From Betaproteobacteria bacterium HGW-Betaproteobacteria-12 (GTDB lineage: Bacteria; Pseudomonadota; Gammaproteobacteria; Burkholderiales; Rhodocyclaceae), in contig PHCU01000001.1 of NCBI GenBank assembly GCA_002842345.1, positions 1 through 64,000 of the forward strand: a DNA stretch of 64,000 bases. Direction: 5' to 3'. The notes under the pieces are model-generated. The model saw only the letters and a program-made list of their open reading frames with translations, was not told the origin of the DNA and did no database searches. Every line of letters begins with the position of its first letter. The first letter of the stretch is position 1. A program made the translations under genes and the position numbers. Shown here piece after piece: positions 18,866 through 28,929 of the stretch.

Positions 18866-19654
18866 TTATTTGCCGCGGAAAACCGGCTTGCGCTTTTCGA
18901 CAAAGGACATGATTCCCTCGCGGGCATCGGCCGTACCGCCCATTCGGGCAAGGGATTGGGCCTCGTCCTCGAGTTGCGCCTCGAAGGGGCGGGCCATTGC
19001 ATTCCCGAACAGCTTGCGGATTTCACCATAGGCGCGGGTTGGCCCCTGGGCGAGCCGCCGGGCCATTTTTTCCGCTTCGGCCAGCAATGTCTCGTCATCG
19101 ACGACGAAATCGACCAGCCCGACCGCAGCAGCCTCCTCGGCCTTGAGCATCTCGGCGCACAGCACGAACCGCCGGGCGCGCGCCAAGCCCATACGGGACG
19201 AAAGAGTGAACGAGGAACCGGCATCGACGCTGTAGCCGATGCTCGAATAGGCCGACCCGAACGAGGCACTGCGTGCCGCATAGACCAAGTCACAGCCGGC
19301 AACCATGCCGACGGCGCCGCCCATCGCGGTCGCATGCACGGCGGCGACAATCGGCGCATCGAGGCGGGCGAAACGGGCCACCCCCATGTGCAACCCGACC
19401 GTCCATTGCTTGATCCTGGCCGGCAGGACATCCAGGTTGCGGGCGAACATCGCGATGTCGCCGCCGACGCTGAAAAATTTCCCCTTGCCCGAGATCAGCA
19501 CCGCACGAACATCGTTGCGGTCGGAAAGCTCGTTGGCGACTTCCGCCCATTCCCGGCAGAAGGCCTCGTTGAAGGGATTGCCGAGATCCGGCTGGTTGAG
19601 CACTACCCGGGCAAGGCCATCTTCGACTTGCAGTTCAATCGATTCGTAACTCAT
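18866..19654 (-). CDS. Enoyl-CoA hydratase/isomerase
   Basis: Start MSYESIELQVEDGLARVVLNQPDLGNPFNEAF; AAVHATAMGGAVGMVAGCDLVYAARSASFGSAYSSIGYSVDAGSSF. Confidence 0.9.
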   Translation of the reverse strand: MSYESIELQVEDGLARVVLNQPDLGNPFNEAFCREWAEVANELSDRNDVRAVLISGKGKFFSVGGDIAMFARNLDVLPARIKQWTVGLHMGVARFARLDAPIVAAVHATAMGGAVGMVAGCDLVYAARSASFGSAYSSIGYSVDAGSSFTLSSRMGLARARRFVLCAEMLKAEEAAAVGLVDFVVDDETLLAEAEKMARRLAQGPTRAYGEIRKLFGNAMARPFEAQLEDEAQSLARMGGTADAREGIMSFVEKRKPVFRGK

Positions 19655-19745
19655 GCGGCGTTTCCTGAAACACTGGTTTGGCACCCGGACGCCTGAGTGC
19701 GGCGCCCCGGGATCTGATTTCGGCCTAAAGGGCCGAACCGTACAT

Positions 19746-20690
19746 TCAAGCAGCGGCCTTTTCGGACAGGTAATCGATATAGGACTTCGGCCAGGACATT
19801 TCCACATGACCGACACCCTTGACACCATCGATCTCGATGCTCATCGAGCCCTCGTTGAGCGTGGCCAGGGGGCTGACCTTGAACTCGAACATGGCGTAGG
19901 TCTTCCCGGTCACCGTGGTCGTCCGCCCGGCGCTGTCAGTGACCACCATCCGGATGCTCTGGTGGAGCAAGCGCGGATCGTGCTCGTAAGAGGTATCGAC
20001 GGCGGTCACTTCGGCAATTTTGCCATCGCGCTGGACATAACCGTGCACCGTGTTCTTGCCCAGGGCGCTGCATTCGAAGACATGGACAGCGACGTCCGGC
20101 GCCGCCTGGGCCTCGAGCCACTTCCAGTGCTGGGCGATGCCCCAGTCGCGGGTACCCCAGGAATGATCGCGATGGCCAAAGGTATCGAAGGGAATTTCGC
20201 GGCCGGCAAAGCGCAGGACACCGCGCACGCGCCCGCTCTGCTCAAAGCGGTCGTTGGCAAACCACTGCGGGCAACCGCCGGCATTCGAGCCATAGTTATA
20301 GGCCGGATGCATGGCCTCGAAGTGGTATTCCAGGCTGCCGCCCTGGCCGATATAGGAGACATCGGCGACCTGCAGCGGCCCACCGTGCCGGACATGCACG
20401 CCGCCGACCCGCCAGTCGTCGAAGCCCTGCTCGCGGGGCACCGGAATGCCATCGACGACTTCGAAAATGGCCTGTTCGCCCACCGCCGGGCCATAAATGC
20501 AGAATGCCGCGCCGGCCTTGCTGTCACCGCTGACCCAGGTATAGACGAAAGCAGCGACGTCGTGCTCGGGCAACTGCAGCATGAACACCAGCGACTCGCG
20601 CGCATTCGGCTTGTCGCTCAGGGAGTGGCGGCGATCGTTGAGCGGATCGAGGAAAAAGGGTTTTGTTGCCGGGTTTGCAGTGTTGCTCAT
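19746..20690 (-). CDS. Lipocalin-like/CrtC-AttH-like protein of uncharacterised family (DUF7064-like)
   Basis: 314 aa; beta-rich, conserved-looking IPFDTFGHRDHSWGTRDWGIAQHWKWLEAQ. Family assignment from memory of the GHRDxSWGxRDW pattern. Confidence 0.6.
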   Translation of the reverse strand: MSNTANPATKPFFLDPLNDRRHSLSDKPNARESLVFMLQLPEHDVAAFVYTWVSGDSKAGAAFCIYGPAVGEQAIFEVVDGIPVPREQGFDDWRVGGVHVRHGGPLQVADVSYIGQGGSLEYHFEAMHPAYNYGSNAGGCPQWFANDRFEQSGRVRGVLRFAGREIPFDTFGHRDHSWGTRDWGIAQHWKWLEAQAAPDVAVHVFECSALGKNTVHGYVQRDGKIAEVTAVDTSYEHDPRLLHQSIRMVVTDSAGRTTTVTGKTYAMFEFKVSPLATLNEGSMSIEIDGVKGVGHVEMSWPKSYIDYLSEKAAA

Positions 20691-21141
20691 ACATCCTCTC
20701 TATCTGATGGGGCTCCGCAGCTACTGGCGGTTCGTCATACACCGACTTCATGCTGCGAATGACTCGGAAAAACACGATGCTCGGCAGTGCTGCCATTCCT
20801 GCCGGGCACCGGACGGAAAGGCGCCTCCCATTGCAGACTCTGGCGAGAACGATCGACGGGCGCCATACGCCAGCTGGGCAAGGAACGGGATTTAATCGCC
20901 GTGGAGCGCTCCGCCAGCCGGCCGGCCAGCAGCCACATGAGGGCGCCGATCAGCCAGCCACCGACGGCAAACAGGGCCGATGAAACAAGAGAAGAACCGG
21001 ACAGGAAGAGTTCAGGCATACCGCACCACCTCAGACGCTACAGGCGACGAGCCATGAACCGGCCTTACCGCTCATCGGCAAAATCACCGTATGCCATTGC
21101 GTTTGCAGATCCATGAGGCCTTCTCCTATCGCTCCACCCAA

Positions 21142-22317
21142 CTAGTACGCGGCGATCTTTTTGGTTTTCTTCTTGCCCTCGAACAAGCTACGGCCAATCA
21201 GGTATTTCATGATCTCGATCGAGCCGCCGGCAATCTTGACGATGCGTGCATCGGCATAGGCACGGGCGATCGGATATTCCCACATGTAGCCCCAGCCGCC
21301 GAACAACTGCAAACACTCATCGACGACCTTGCAGTGCAGGTTGGATAGCCACATCTTGGCCATGGCGGCATCCAGCGCATCCAGCTTGTTGTTCATGAAC
21401 AGCTCGATGCAGTGATCGGTAAACACCCGCCCGATGACCGCCTCGGTCTTTAGCTCGGCCAGCTTGAACTGGGTGTTCTGGAAATCGGAAATGGTCTTGC
21501 CGAAGGCTTCGCGCTCGGCGGTGTAATCCACCGTGTAGGCAATCACCTCCTCGGCCACGGCAGCGGAGCGGATGGCCTGGGCCAGGCGCTCCTGGGCCAG
21601 CTTGGTCATCATGATGGCGAAACCCTGCCCCTCCTTGCCGAGCATGCTGCTGGCCGGCACGCGCAGATCCTCGAAGAACAGTTCGGAGGTGTCCTGAGCC
21701 TTCAAGCCGAGCTTGTCCAGGTTCTTGCCGCGCTTGAAGCCCGGCAGGCTGGCATCGACCAGGAACAGGGTGATGCCCTTGGCCCCCGCCGCACTGTCGG
21801 TCTTGGTCGCCAGGACCAGCACATCGCACATCTGGCCATTGGAGATGAAGACCTTCTGGCCGTTGATGACGAAATCGTCGCCATCGCGCACGGCACGGGT
21901 ACGAATGTTCTTCAGATCGGAACCGGCATGCGGCTCGGTCATGCCGAGGGCGCCAATCGCCTCGCCGGAGACCATGCGCGGCAACCACTGACGTTTCTGC
22001 TCTTCGGTACCGAAGGACTTGATATAGGTCGCCACCAGATCGGTGTGGATGAGAAAGCCGGGACCGGTAAAGCCGCTCTTGGCCATTTCCTCGAAGACCA
22101 CCACGTCGAAGAGATATTCGAGACCGAGACCGCCGTATTCTTCGTCGATCGTGCAGCAGAGCAGCCCGGCCTCGCCGGCCTTGTGCCACAGATCGCGCGG
22201 CACGATCCCCTGCTCCTCCCACTGGTAGTGGTATGGCCGGATTTCCCGATCGATGAACTTCTTCACCGTATCGCGGAACATTTCATGTTCCTGTCCAAAC
22301 AATTTTCGTTCGATCAT
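21142..22317 (-). CDS. Acyl-CoA dehydrogenase
   Basis: 391 aa; GALGMTEPHAGSDLKNIRTRAVRDGDDFVINGQKVFISNGQMCD, LQLFGGWGYMWEYPIARAYADARIVKIAGGSIEIMK. Confidence 0.94.
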   Translation of the reverse strand: MIERKLFGQEHEMFRDTVKKFIDREIRPYHYQWEEQGIVPRDLWHKAGEAGLLCCTIDEEYGGLGLEYLFDVVVFEEMAKSGFTGPGFLIHTDLVATYIKSFGTEEQKRQWLPRMVSGEAIGALGMTEPHAGSDLKNIRTRAVRDGDDFVINGQKVFISNGQMCDVLVLATKTDSAAGAKGITLFLVDASLPGFKRGKNLDKLGLKAQDTSELFFEDLRVPASSMLGKEGQGFAIMMTKLAQERLAQAIRSAAVAEEVIAYTVDYTAEREAFGKTISDFQNTQFKLAELKTEAVIGRVFTDHCIELFMNNKLDALDAAMAKMWLSNLHCKVVDECLQLFGGWGYMWEYPIARAYADARIVKIAGGSIEIMKYLIGRSLFEGKKKTKKIAAY

Positions 22318-22398
22318 TGACGGTCTCTCAGTCAGGGTTGGTCATGCGAAAAGTCCGCACCGCGCTACGGCACGGGCCCGAACCACAATTCGTTGATC

Positions 22399-22412
22399 GT
22401 ATGGTAGCGGAC
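22399..22412. promoter_or_regulatory. Palindromic operator candidate, site 1 (GTATGGTAGCGGAC)
   Basis: Member of shared GTAYGCTAGCRNAC motif; upstream of acyl-CoA dehydrogenase start at 22317. Confidence 0.65.
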
Positions 22413-22650
22413 TTTATTCTAGTTTGCAATCGACTCGACGCACCTGACCTGCCGGCAAAATTCTTCCAAAAACAGAACGTAATTTATTGTTTACAAGATA
22501 ATTTCGATAGACAAAGCGCTGCGAACAAGCATGACCAATGGCAACGCCTCGCAACTTATTTGCAACGGAAACATAAAATAAGCATCCATCACTACCGTTG
22601 CGCTTACGCGCGGAGAACGAAGCAACGAAACCTTCGGGCGCCCTAATGCT

Positions 22651-23976
22651 TCAGCGCCCCATGCGGCGCAGGGCATCTGGCTGGAAATCGCTCATCCGCC
22701 CCTGGATGCCGAAACGCCAGGGCTGCTTGTAGCGATTGTCCAGACCGGTGGTCACGTAGGCGCCATTGCTCAGGTCGTGCCAGATTTCCAGGCGGTACCA
22801 GGGGACGCCGGCATCGTAGTACTGCACCAGGGCATGGACGCCGGTGCGCCACAGCATGCCCCGCGAATCGTAGGCATCGCTGAGCAGCACCGACCAGCTG
22901 TCCTCGTCGAGATAAAACACGCGCCGGGCGTAGACATGCGACTGGCCAGGCTTGAGCCGGGCCTCGACGACCCATACCCGGTGCAGTTCGTAACGCATCA
23001 GCTCGGGATTGACGGAACCCTTGTGGATGATCTGCTCGACCTCCAGTTTCTTGTCGCCGATGCGATAGCCGTTGTAGGCGACATACATCTCCTTCTTGCC
23101 GAGCAGGGTCCAGTCGTAGCGGTCGGGTGCTCCGTTGTAGCCGTCGTACTGATCGACGACGGCCAGACCGTCCGAGCCGTTCTGCACATTGTCGTAGGCC
23201 AGGTCGGGGGCGCGCCGGACCCGGCGCTGGCCGGCGTTGTAAATCCAGGCCTTGCGCGACTCGGCAACCTGGTCGACCGGTTCATGCACGAGATAGATGG
23301 TGCCGACGAAATCCGGTGGCGAGGTGAAGTAGCCGAGATAGGAAAACAGCCGGTTCGGCATCGACTCGTCGAAATTGGCGTCGTAGATGCGCCGGTCGTG
23401 AAAGCCGATGCGCATGTAGTCGCCATTGTGGCGCACCGAAAAGGCATCGAACGACCGCTCGACGCCACCGCCGAGGTAACGCAACAGGTGATTCCAGATT
23501 GCCTCCAGACCGTTCTTCGGCTGGGGAAAGGGAATGCTGGAGCCGCCGAGATTCTGCACCGCAGAACCGGCCAGCGTGACCTTGCCGGCCTGCGCCCGGC
23601 TGCGCTCGATGACTTCGTCGGGATAGGCGGCGCTGCGCCGTGTCGGGTACACCGGCAGGCGAAAATCGGGATATTTGGCGAGCAGGGCCTGCAGCCCTGG
23701 CGACAGGCGCTCCCGATACTTCTCGGCATTGGCCGCGGTGATGACGAACAGCGGGACATCGTCCGGGAAGGGATCGACATGCGGCATGCCGGCAGCCCAC
23801 CCTTTCGGGGGAGCAGACAACCCGCCCAGCCAGGGCGGGATCGTCCCTTCGGCATTGCCGGCCCGCTCGCCCCCCACCGGCGTCAGTTCGCCCATCTTGC
23901 CGCCGCCATCCGCAAAGGCGGCTGGCGAGAGCATCAAGGCCCAGCAGAGGAGCAGCGACTGCACCAGGCGGCGCAT
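22651..23976 (-). CDS. DUF1329 protein
   Basis: 441 aa, signal peptide; RAGNAEGTIPPWLGGLSAPPKGW, RKAWIYNAGQRRVRRAPDLAYDNVQNGSDGLAVVDQYDGYNGAPDRYDWTLLGKKEMYVAYN. Confidence 0.88.
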   Translation of the reverse strand: MRRLVQSLLLCWALMLSPAAFADGGGKMGELTPVGGERAGNAEGTIPPWLGGLSAPPKGWAAGMPHVDPFPDDVPLFVITAANAEKYRERLSPGLQALLAKYPDFRLPVYPTRRSAAYPDEVIERSRAQAGKVTLAGSAVQNLGGSSIPFPQPKNGLEAIWNHLLRYLGGGVERSFDAFSVRHNGDYMRIGFHDRRIYDANFDESMPNRLFSYLGYFTSPPDFVGTIYLVHEPVDQVAESRKAWIYNAGQRRVRRAPDLAYDNVQNGSDGLAVVDQYDGYNGAPDRYDWTLLGKKEMYVAYNGYRIGDKKLEVEQIIHKGSVNPELMRYELHRVWVVEARLKPGQSHVYARRVFYLDEDSWSVLLSDAYDSRGMLWRTGVHALVQYYDAGVPWYRLEIWHDLSNGAYVTTGLDNRYKQPWRFGIQGRMSDFQPDALRRMGR

Positions 23977-23987
23977 GGGTCGCCTCC

Positions 23988-26414
23988 CTACTTCTTTTCG
24001 CCGCTGCTGCCGGCGCGGAAGCGATCGCCGACGATGAAGGCGGCGAAGGCCGGCAGCAACAGGATGGCGCCGAAGACATTGACCAGGAACATGAAGGCCA
24101 GCAGGATGCCCATGTCAGCCTGGAACTTCAGGGTCGAGAACACCCAGGTCATCACCGACACCGTCATGGTCACCGCGGTAAAGAGCGAGGCGGTCCCACG
24201 CTGCTTCAACGCTTCGACGAAGGCTTCGCTGAGCGAATGATTGCGCTCCTTGATCTCGTGCGACATGCGTTCGAACAGGTAGATGCCGTAATCGACGCCG
24301 ACGCCGACACCAAGCGCGATGACCGGCAGCGTATTCACTTTCACGCCGATGCCGAGCCAGGCCATGATCGCGTTGCACAGCAACGTCACCAGCGCCAGCG
24401 GCAGGATGATGCACAGCGTGATGCGCAGCGAGCGGAAGGTCACCAGGCAGAGCAGGCCGACGGCAGCGAACAGGGTCACGTTGACCCACTTGTCGGACGA
24501 CTCCACCACCTCGTTGGTCGCCGCCATGACACCGACGTTGCCGGAGGCCAGGCGGAACTGCACCTTGTCATTGTCGTTCTCGGCCTTGAAGGCCTTTATC
24601 TGGCCGACGATATGGTTGATCGTCGTCGCTTGGTGGTCGGCCGTGTAGATGGAAATCGGGATCGCCGTGCACTTCGAGTTGCGATACTCGTTGCCCAGGC
24701 GGGTGGCAAAGCCAACCCCTTGGGCGATCTGCTCGACCGTTTCCGGCAACATCCGCCACTTGACCCAGCCTTCGGCGAAGTCCTGCGTCACGGCACTGAC
24801 GAAGCTGGCCAGGCTGCGCACGCTGGTCACCCCGTCGGTCTGGCGCATGGTGAAGTCGAACTTCTCGACCAGTTCCTCGATATCGCGCTGGACGCAGGGG
24901 GAGTCATCCCCCTTGGCCTCGGCGATGACCTGGATCACATCGACACCGATGGCGAAGTTGCTGGTCACCATGTCGACGTCCTGGTTGTAACGCGAACTGG
25001 CGTGCAGTTCCGGAACCCCCCGGCCGAGATCGCCGATCTTCAGATCGCGTGCCTGCCAGACGCCGACGGCGGTCAGGGTCGCAGCGATAGCCAGCGGCAA
25101 CAGCGCGCCGCGCTTGGTCGCCAGCGCGCCCATGCGTTCCCACAGGGCATAGCCGGCGGTTTCGTTACCGCGAAACTTGCTGGCCTCGGCGGAGGTGAAG
25201 CGCATGTAGGACAGCAGGATCGGCAGCAGCACCTTGTTGGTCAGGATCATGACGGTGACGCCGATGGTCGCCGTGATCGCCAGTTCGCGGACGATTTCGA
25301 TCTCGACCAGGCCGATCACCATGAAACCCAGGGCATTGGCCAGCAGGGCCGTGGCGCCGGGGATGAACAACTTGAGGAAACAGTTCCGCGAGGCGGTGAC
25401 GCCGTCGGCGCCGGCCAGGGTCTCCAGCTTCCAGGCATTGGTCATCTGCACCGCATGCGACACGCCGATGGCAAAGATGAGGAATGGCACCAGGATGGAC
25501 ATCGGATCGAGGCCCAGCCCGAACAGGGGCAGCAGGCCGAGCAGCCAGACCACCGGAATGATCGAGGCGACCAGCGCACACGCCGTCAGCATGAACGATC
25601 CCGAGTACCAGAGCAGCAGCGCAGCGGTGATCACGAAGGCCACCAGGAAGAAAATCACGACGCTGGATGCGCCCTTGGCGATATCCGAAGTCGACTTGGC
25701 AAAGCCGATGATGTGCACCGTCACCAGGCCGTTCTCGTACTTGTTGCGGATTTCTTCCAACTTGCCGCCGACGACACGCAGGTCGAGCCGCTCGCCGGCA
25801 TTGCTGCCGCTGTTCTGCAGCGTCGCCACGACCATCGTTGCGGTCATGTCGGCAGAGACGATGCGCCCCACCCAGTCAGACTTCAGAATGTTCAGGCGGA
25901 CCAGTTCCATTTCCTCCGGCTTGCCGGAGAAATCGGCCGGCACGAGATTGCCACTCTTGAAGCCCTCCTCGACCACCTCGTTGTAGCGCACATTGGGCGT
26001 AAACAGCGAAGTCAGCGAACTGCGCTCGACACCATCAACATAGAAGACGTCTTCGGTCACCTGCTTGACGACATCCATCACTTCCTTCTGGAAGATATCG
26101 CCCTTCTTGACCTTGATCGCCACCAGGACCTTGTCGGCCCCACCGAAATCCTCCTGATAGTCGAGGAAGGTCTTCATGTATTCGTGGTTCAGCGGGATCA
26201 TTTTGGTGAACCCGGCGGTGACCTGCAGTTGCATGGCGAAATAGCCAAGAACGACGGTCAGCAGGATGCCGCCGATCAGCAAGGCACGGCGCCAATGGAA
26301 TATCGCGTAGGCCACCTGTCCGATAAGGCCCCGGAACTCGTCGGGGCGAAACTCTCCGTGGATTTCCTGGTGTCCTGCGTCGGCCTTCCCGGCCTGGTTT
26401 TTATCTCGGGTCAA
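23988..26414 (-). CDS. RND/MMPL-superfamily transporter
   Basis: 808 aa with two repeats of TM helices and large loops; LGVGVGVDYGIYLFERMSHEIKERNHSLSEAFVEALKQRGTASLFTAVTMTVSVMTWVFS. Confidence 0.92.
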   Translation of the reverse strand: MTRDKNQAGKADAGHQEIHGEFRPDEFRGLIGQVAYAIFHWRRALLIGGILLTVVLGYFAMQLQVTAGFTKMIPLNHEYMKTFLDYQEDFGGADKVLVAIKVKKGDIFQKEVMDVVKQVTEDVFYVDGVERSSLTSLFTPNVRYNEVVEEGFKSGNLVPADFSGKPEEMELVRLNILKSDWVGRIVSADMTATMVVATLQNSGSNAGERLDLRVVGGKLEEIRNKYENGLVTVHIIGFAKSTSDIAKGASSVVIFFLVAFVITAALLLWYSGSFMLTACALVASIIPVVWLLGLLPLFGLGLDPMSILVPFLIFAIGVSHAVQMTNAWKLETLAGADGVTASRNCFLKLFIPGATALLANALGFMVIGLVEIEIVRELAITATIGVTVMILTNKVLLPILLSYMRFTSAEASKFRGNETAGYALWERMGALATKRGALLPLAIAATLTAVGVWQARDLKIGDLGRGVPELHASSRYNQDVDMVTSNFAIGVDVIQVIAEAKGDDSPCVQRDIEELVEKFDFTMRQTDGVTSVRSLASFVSAVTQDFAEGWVKWRMLPETVEQIAQGVGFATRLGNEYRNSKCTAIPISIYTADHQATTINHIVGQIKAFKAENDNDKVQFRLASGNVGVMAATNEVVESSDKWVNVTLFAAVGLLCLVTFRSLRITLCIILPLALVTLLCNAIMAWLGIGVKVNTLPVIALGVGVGVDYGIYLFERMSHEIKERNHSLSEAFVEALKQRGTASLFTAVTMTVSVMTWVFSTLKFQADMGILLAFMFLVNVFGAILLLPAFAAFIVGDRFRAGSSGEKK

Positions 26415-26473
26415 AGTCTTGATCCTTCCTGATACTCAGAGCGTAGCCGGACACGAATATCCGCTGTCGCCGT

Positions 26474-27490
26474 TCATTTTTCCTGCATCCGCAGGGTGCC
26501 GGTAGAGAGATAGCCCACGTACAGCACGCCACCGTCCTTGGTCAGGCGGCCGCGCGCCAGGGGCAAGCCTTCCGGCGCCTTGCCCAGGGTGAAGCTCTGG
26601 CCGTGATCCTTGCTGATGGCAATCAGGCCGTTGTTGCCGACGAGCACAACCCGCCCTGTCGGATCGACCCAGCCGCCATTGATGGCACTGGTCGAGGGAA
26701 TGACTACGCTCGTCCAGCTGGCTCCGCCATCCGTCGAACGAAAGATCTTGCCGCGCATGCCGAAAACCAGCAGCGAGCCGTCAGGTGGTGCCACGGCGCC
26801 AAAATACGAACCTTCGTAAGGCGAGGAAAGCTCACTCCATGTAGTCCCTTCATCAGAAGACATGGCCAGGGTTCCTGTTTCGCCGACGAGGAGCAATTTG
26901 TCGCCGAATTCGATGACCTGGGAAATATGGCGGTCGAAGTCCTCACGGATGACCGGCGTCTTCTGCCAGGTCTTGCCCGCATCGGAGGATTCCAGATACA
27001 TACCGAAGGCCCCCCAGGCGATGAGCTTGCCATTCTTGCGGGCCAGCAGGCCGAGGATGGCATCCGTACCGATTTCCGGTACCGGTACCATTTGCCAGGT
27101 CTGTCCGGCATCCTCGCTGCGCATCACTGTCCCGCCATGGCCGACGGCAACCGCCACGCTGGCCGAGTGGAAGGCCACCGAGGTCAGGGTGCGATTCGAC
27201 GGCGTACGCACCGCCGACCAACTTTGCCCTTCGTCGGAAGAATGCATGACAACGCCGCGCTCGCCGACCGCCACCATCTTGCCGCCCGCTTCGACAACAT
27301 CGAACAAGGCCGTCTTCTGCGCCTTGATCTGCAATGCGGTTTTGGCCGGCGTTGCCGCCAGGGAGGGCATGGCGGCGGAGGCAAATGAGATTGCCAGTGC
27401 CCCAAGCAGGGATTTGATCATCATGGACAGTCCGTGTGGAAGAGCGGATGGAAGCAGGAACTGCCTCCATTCTCGCAAAAGCTTATGCAT
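26474..27490 (-). CDS. YCF48/BNR-repeat beta-propeller protein (photosynthesis-assembly-factor-like)
   Basis: 338 aa; repeats VMHSSDEGQSWSAVRTPSNRTLTSVAF, VMRSEDAGQTWQMVPVPE, YLESSDAGKTWQKTPV, AMSSDEGTTWSEL, IFRSTDGGASWTSV. Confidence 0.87.
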   Translation of the reverse strand: MHKLLREWRQFLLPSALPHGLSMMIKSLLGALAISFASAAMPSLAATPAKTALQIKAQKTALFDVVEAGGKMVAVGERGVVMHSSDEGQSWSAVRTPSNRTLTSVAFHSASVAVAVGHGGTVMRSEDAGQTWQMVPVPEIGTDAILGLLARKNGKLIAWGAFGMYLESSDAGKTWQKTPVIREDFDRHISQVIEFGDKLLLVGETGTLAMSSDEGTTWSELSSPYEGSYFGAVAPPDGSLLVFGMRGKIFRSTDGGASWTSVVIPSTSAINGGWVDPTGRVVLVGNNGLIAISKDHGQSFTLGKAPEGLPLARGRLTKDGGVLYVGYLSTGTLRMQEK

Positions 27491-27511
27491 TGGCTGAACG
27501 GGCGTGATTTA

Positions 27512-27544
27512 GCTGATCCCGCGATCTAATACCGCGGGATCAGC
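27512..27544. terminator. Strong intercistronic hairpin
   Basis: GCTGATCCCGCG (27512-27523) / CGCGGGATCAGC (27533-27544), perfect 12-bp stem, 9-nt loop. Confidence 0.65.
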
Positions 27545-27549
27545 AGTGA

Positions 27550-28905
27550 TCAGCGCTGACCCCGGCGGCGGATGGCGTCCACCTGGAAATCAGCCTGCTT
27601 GCCCTTCTGGTTCCACTGATAGACCGGCGTCTTCCGTTCGTTGGAGACTGAGGTCACGATGAAGTTGCCGTTGACCAGATCGGTATTGATGAACGGCGCC
27701 TGGAACATCACGCCCGCATCATAGGCCTGGACCAGATGGTAGGCATACGAACGCCACAGGTTGCCACGGCCATCGTAGCCATCGGCCAGGGCAACTGTGT
27801 TGCTGTCCTCGTCGATGTAGAAGGTGCGCTTGGCCAGGACATGGGACATACCCGGCTTCAGCGTGGCCTCCACCACCCAGACCCGGTGCAGCTCATAGCG
27901 CTGCAGCTCCGACTTTACCGAGCCCTTGTCCAGCATATCTGCATACTTCAGCTTCGGATCCTGCAGCTTGTAGGCGTTGTAGGGAATGTAGATTTCCTTC
28001 TTGCCCAGCAGCTTCCAGTCATAACGGTCCTTGGCGCCCTGGAAACCCCAGTAGTCGTCGGTGGTCCGCATGCCTTCAGTGCCATCATCGACGTTGTCGT
28101 AGGCCAGGTCCGGCGCACGACGCACGCGGCGCTGGCCGGCGTTGTAGATGTGGGCGACGCGATTGGCGATGGTGTAGTCGACCGGATCCTTCACCAAGTA
28201 GATGGTACCGACCAGCGTCGCCGGCGCATCGTAGAGACCGAAGAAGGTGAACACGTTGTTCGGTTCACGCGGCTCCATGTTCTGCCCTTGCACCATGTCC
28301 TCGCAGAAGCCGACGCGATAGTAGTCGCCGTTGGCCCGGGTCGGCAGCCAGTCACGGCAGGCCTTGTAGCCGCCGAAGTATTTCGTGGTGTGGTTGTACA
28401 TGGCCTCGGCGCCTGTCTTCGGGTTCGGGAAGGGCACGCCGGGAACGTCGTAGTTCTTGATGCTCAGGCCTTCGAGCTTGGCCTTGCCGGCCTGCGCCTT
28501 GGTCGCATCATAGACAGCCTGCGGGTTGGCGAAGGTGCGGTGTGTCGGGTAGACATTGACGGAGAAGGTCGGAAACTTCTTGATCATCGCCACCGTGCCG
28601 GCGGAGAGCTTGTCCTTGTGCTGCTCGACGTTCTGGGCATTGATGGTGAGGATCGGCTTTTCATCCTTGAACGGATTGATGTAGCCCATTTCCGGCTTCC
28701 AGCCGGCTGGCGGCTGGGTCAGCCCGCCGGTCCAGGCCGGAATGGTGCCCTCCTTATTGCCAGCCTTCTCGGCACCCGACGGGGTCAGATCCTTGCCGAG
28801 ACGATCGAGTTCGGCCGCGGACATTTCCGCAATTGCCGGTGCGATGCCGGCGACCATGAATGCCATCGACGTAGCGGCGGCGAGTAACTTAAATCGTTTG
28901 TTCAT
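27550..28905 (-). CDS. DUF1329 protein (paralogue of 22651-23976)
   Basis: 451 aa, signal peptide; KAGNKEGTIPAWTGGLTQPPAGWKPEMGY, RVAHIYNAGQRRVRRAPDLAYDNVDDGTEGMRTTDDYWGFQGAKDRYDWKLLGKKEIYIPYN. Confidence 0.9.
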   Translation of the reverse strand: MNKRFKLLAAATSMAFMVAGIAPAIAEMSAAELDRLGKDLTPSGAEKAGNKEGTIPAWTGGLTQPPAGWKPEMGYINPFKDEKPILTINAQNVEQHKDKLSAGTVAMIKKFPTFSVNVYPTHRTFANPQAVYDATKAQAGKAKLEGLSIKNYDVPGVPFPNPKTGAEAMYNHTTKYFGGYKACRDWLPTRANGDYYRVGFCEDMVQGQNMEPREPNNVFTFFGLYDAPATLVGTIYLVKDPVDYTIANRVAHIYNAGQRRVRRAPDLAYDNVDDGTEGMRTTDDYWGFQGAKDRYDWKLLGKKEIYIPYNAYKLQDPKLKYADMLDKGSVKSELQRYELHRVWVVEATLKPGMSHVLAKRTFYIDEDSNTVALADGYDGRGNLWRSYAYHLVQAYDAGVMFQAPFINTDLVNGNFIVTSVSNERKTPVYQWNQKGKQADFQVDAIRRRGQR

Positions 28906-28929
28906 GTTTGTCTCCTTTATGGTGTTGTG

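Noticed and set aside
20735-21019. 94-aa minus-strand ORF with a hydrophobic N-terminus (MPELFLSGSSLVSSALFAVGGWLIGALMWLLAGRLAERS)
   Set aside because: Possible small membrane protein, but no RBS or family recognised and the C-terminal half looks non-coding; left uncalled.
22777-24240. 487-aa plus-strand ORF
   Set aside because: Antisense to DUF1329, which has a signal peptide and clear family motifs.
24237-26432. 731-aa plus-strand ORF
   Set aside because: Antisense shadow of the RND transporter in GC-rich DNA; low-complexity His/Gln/Asp-rich translation without recognisable domains.
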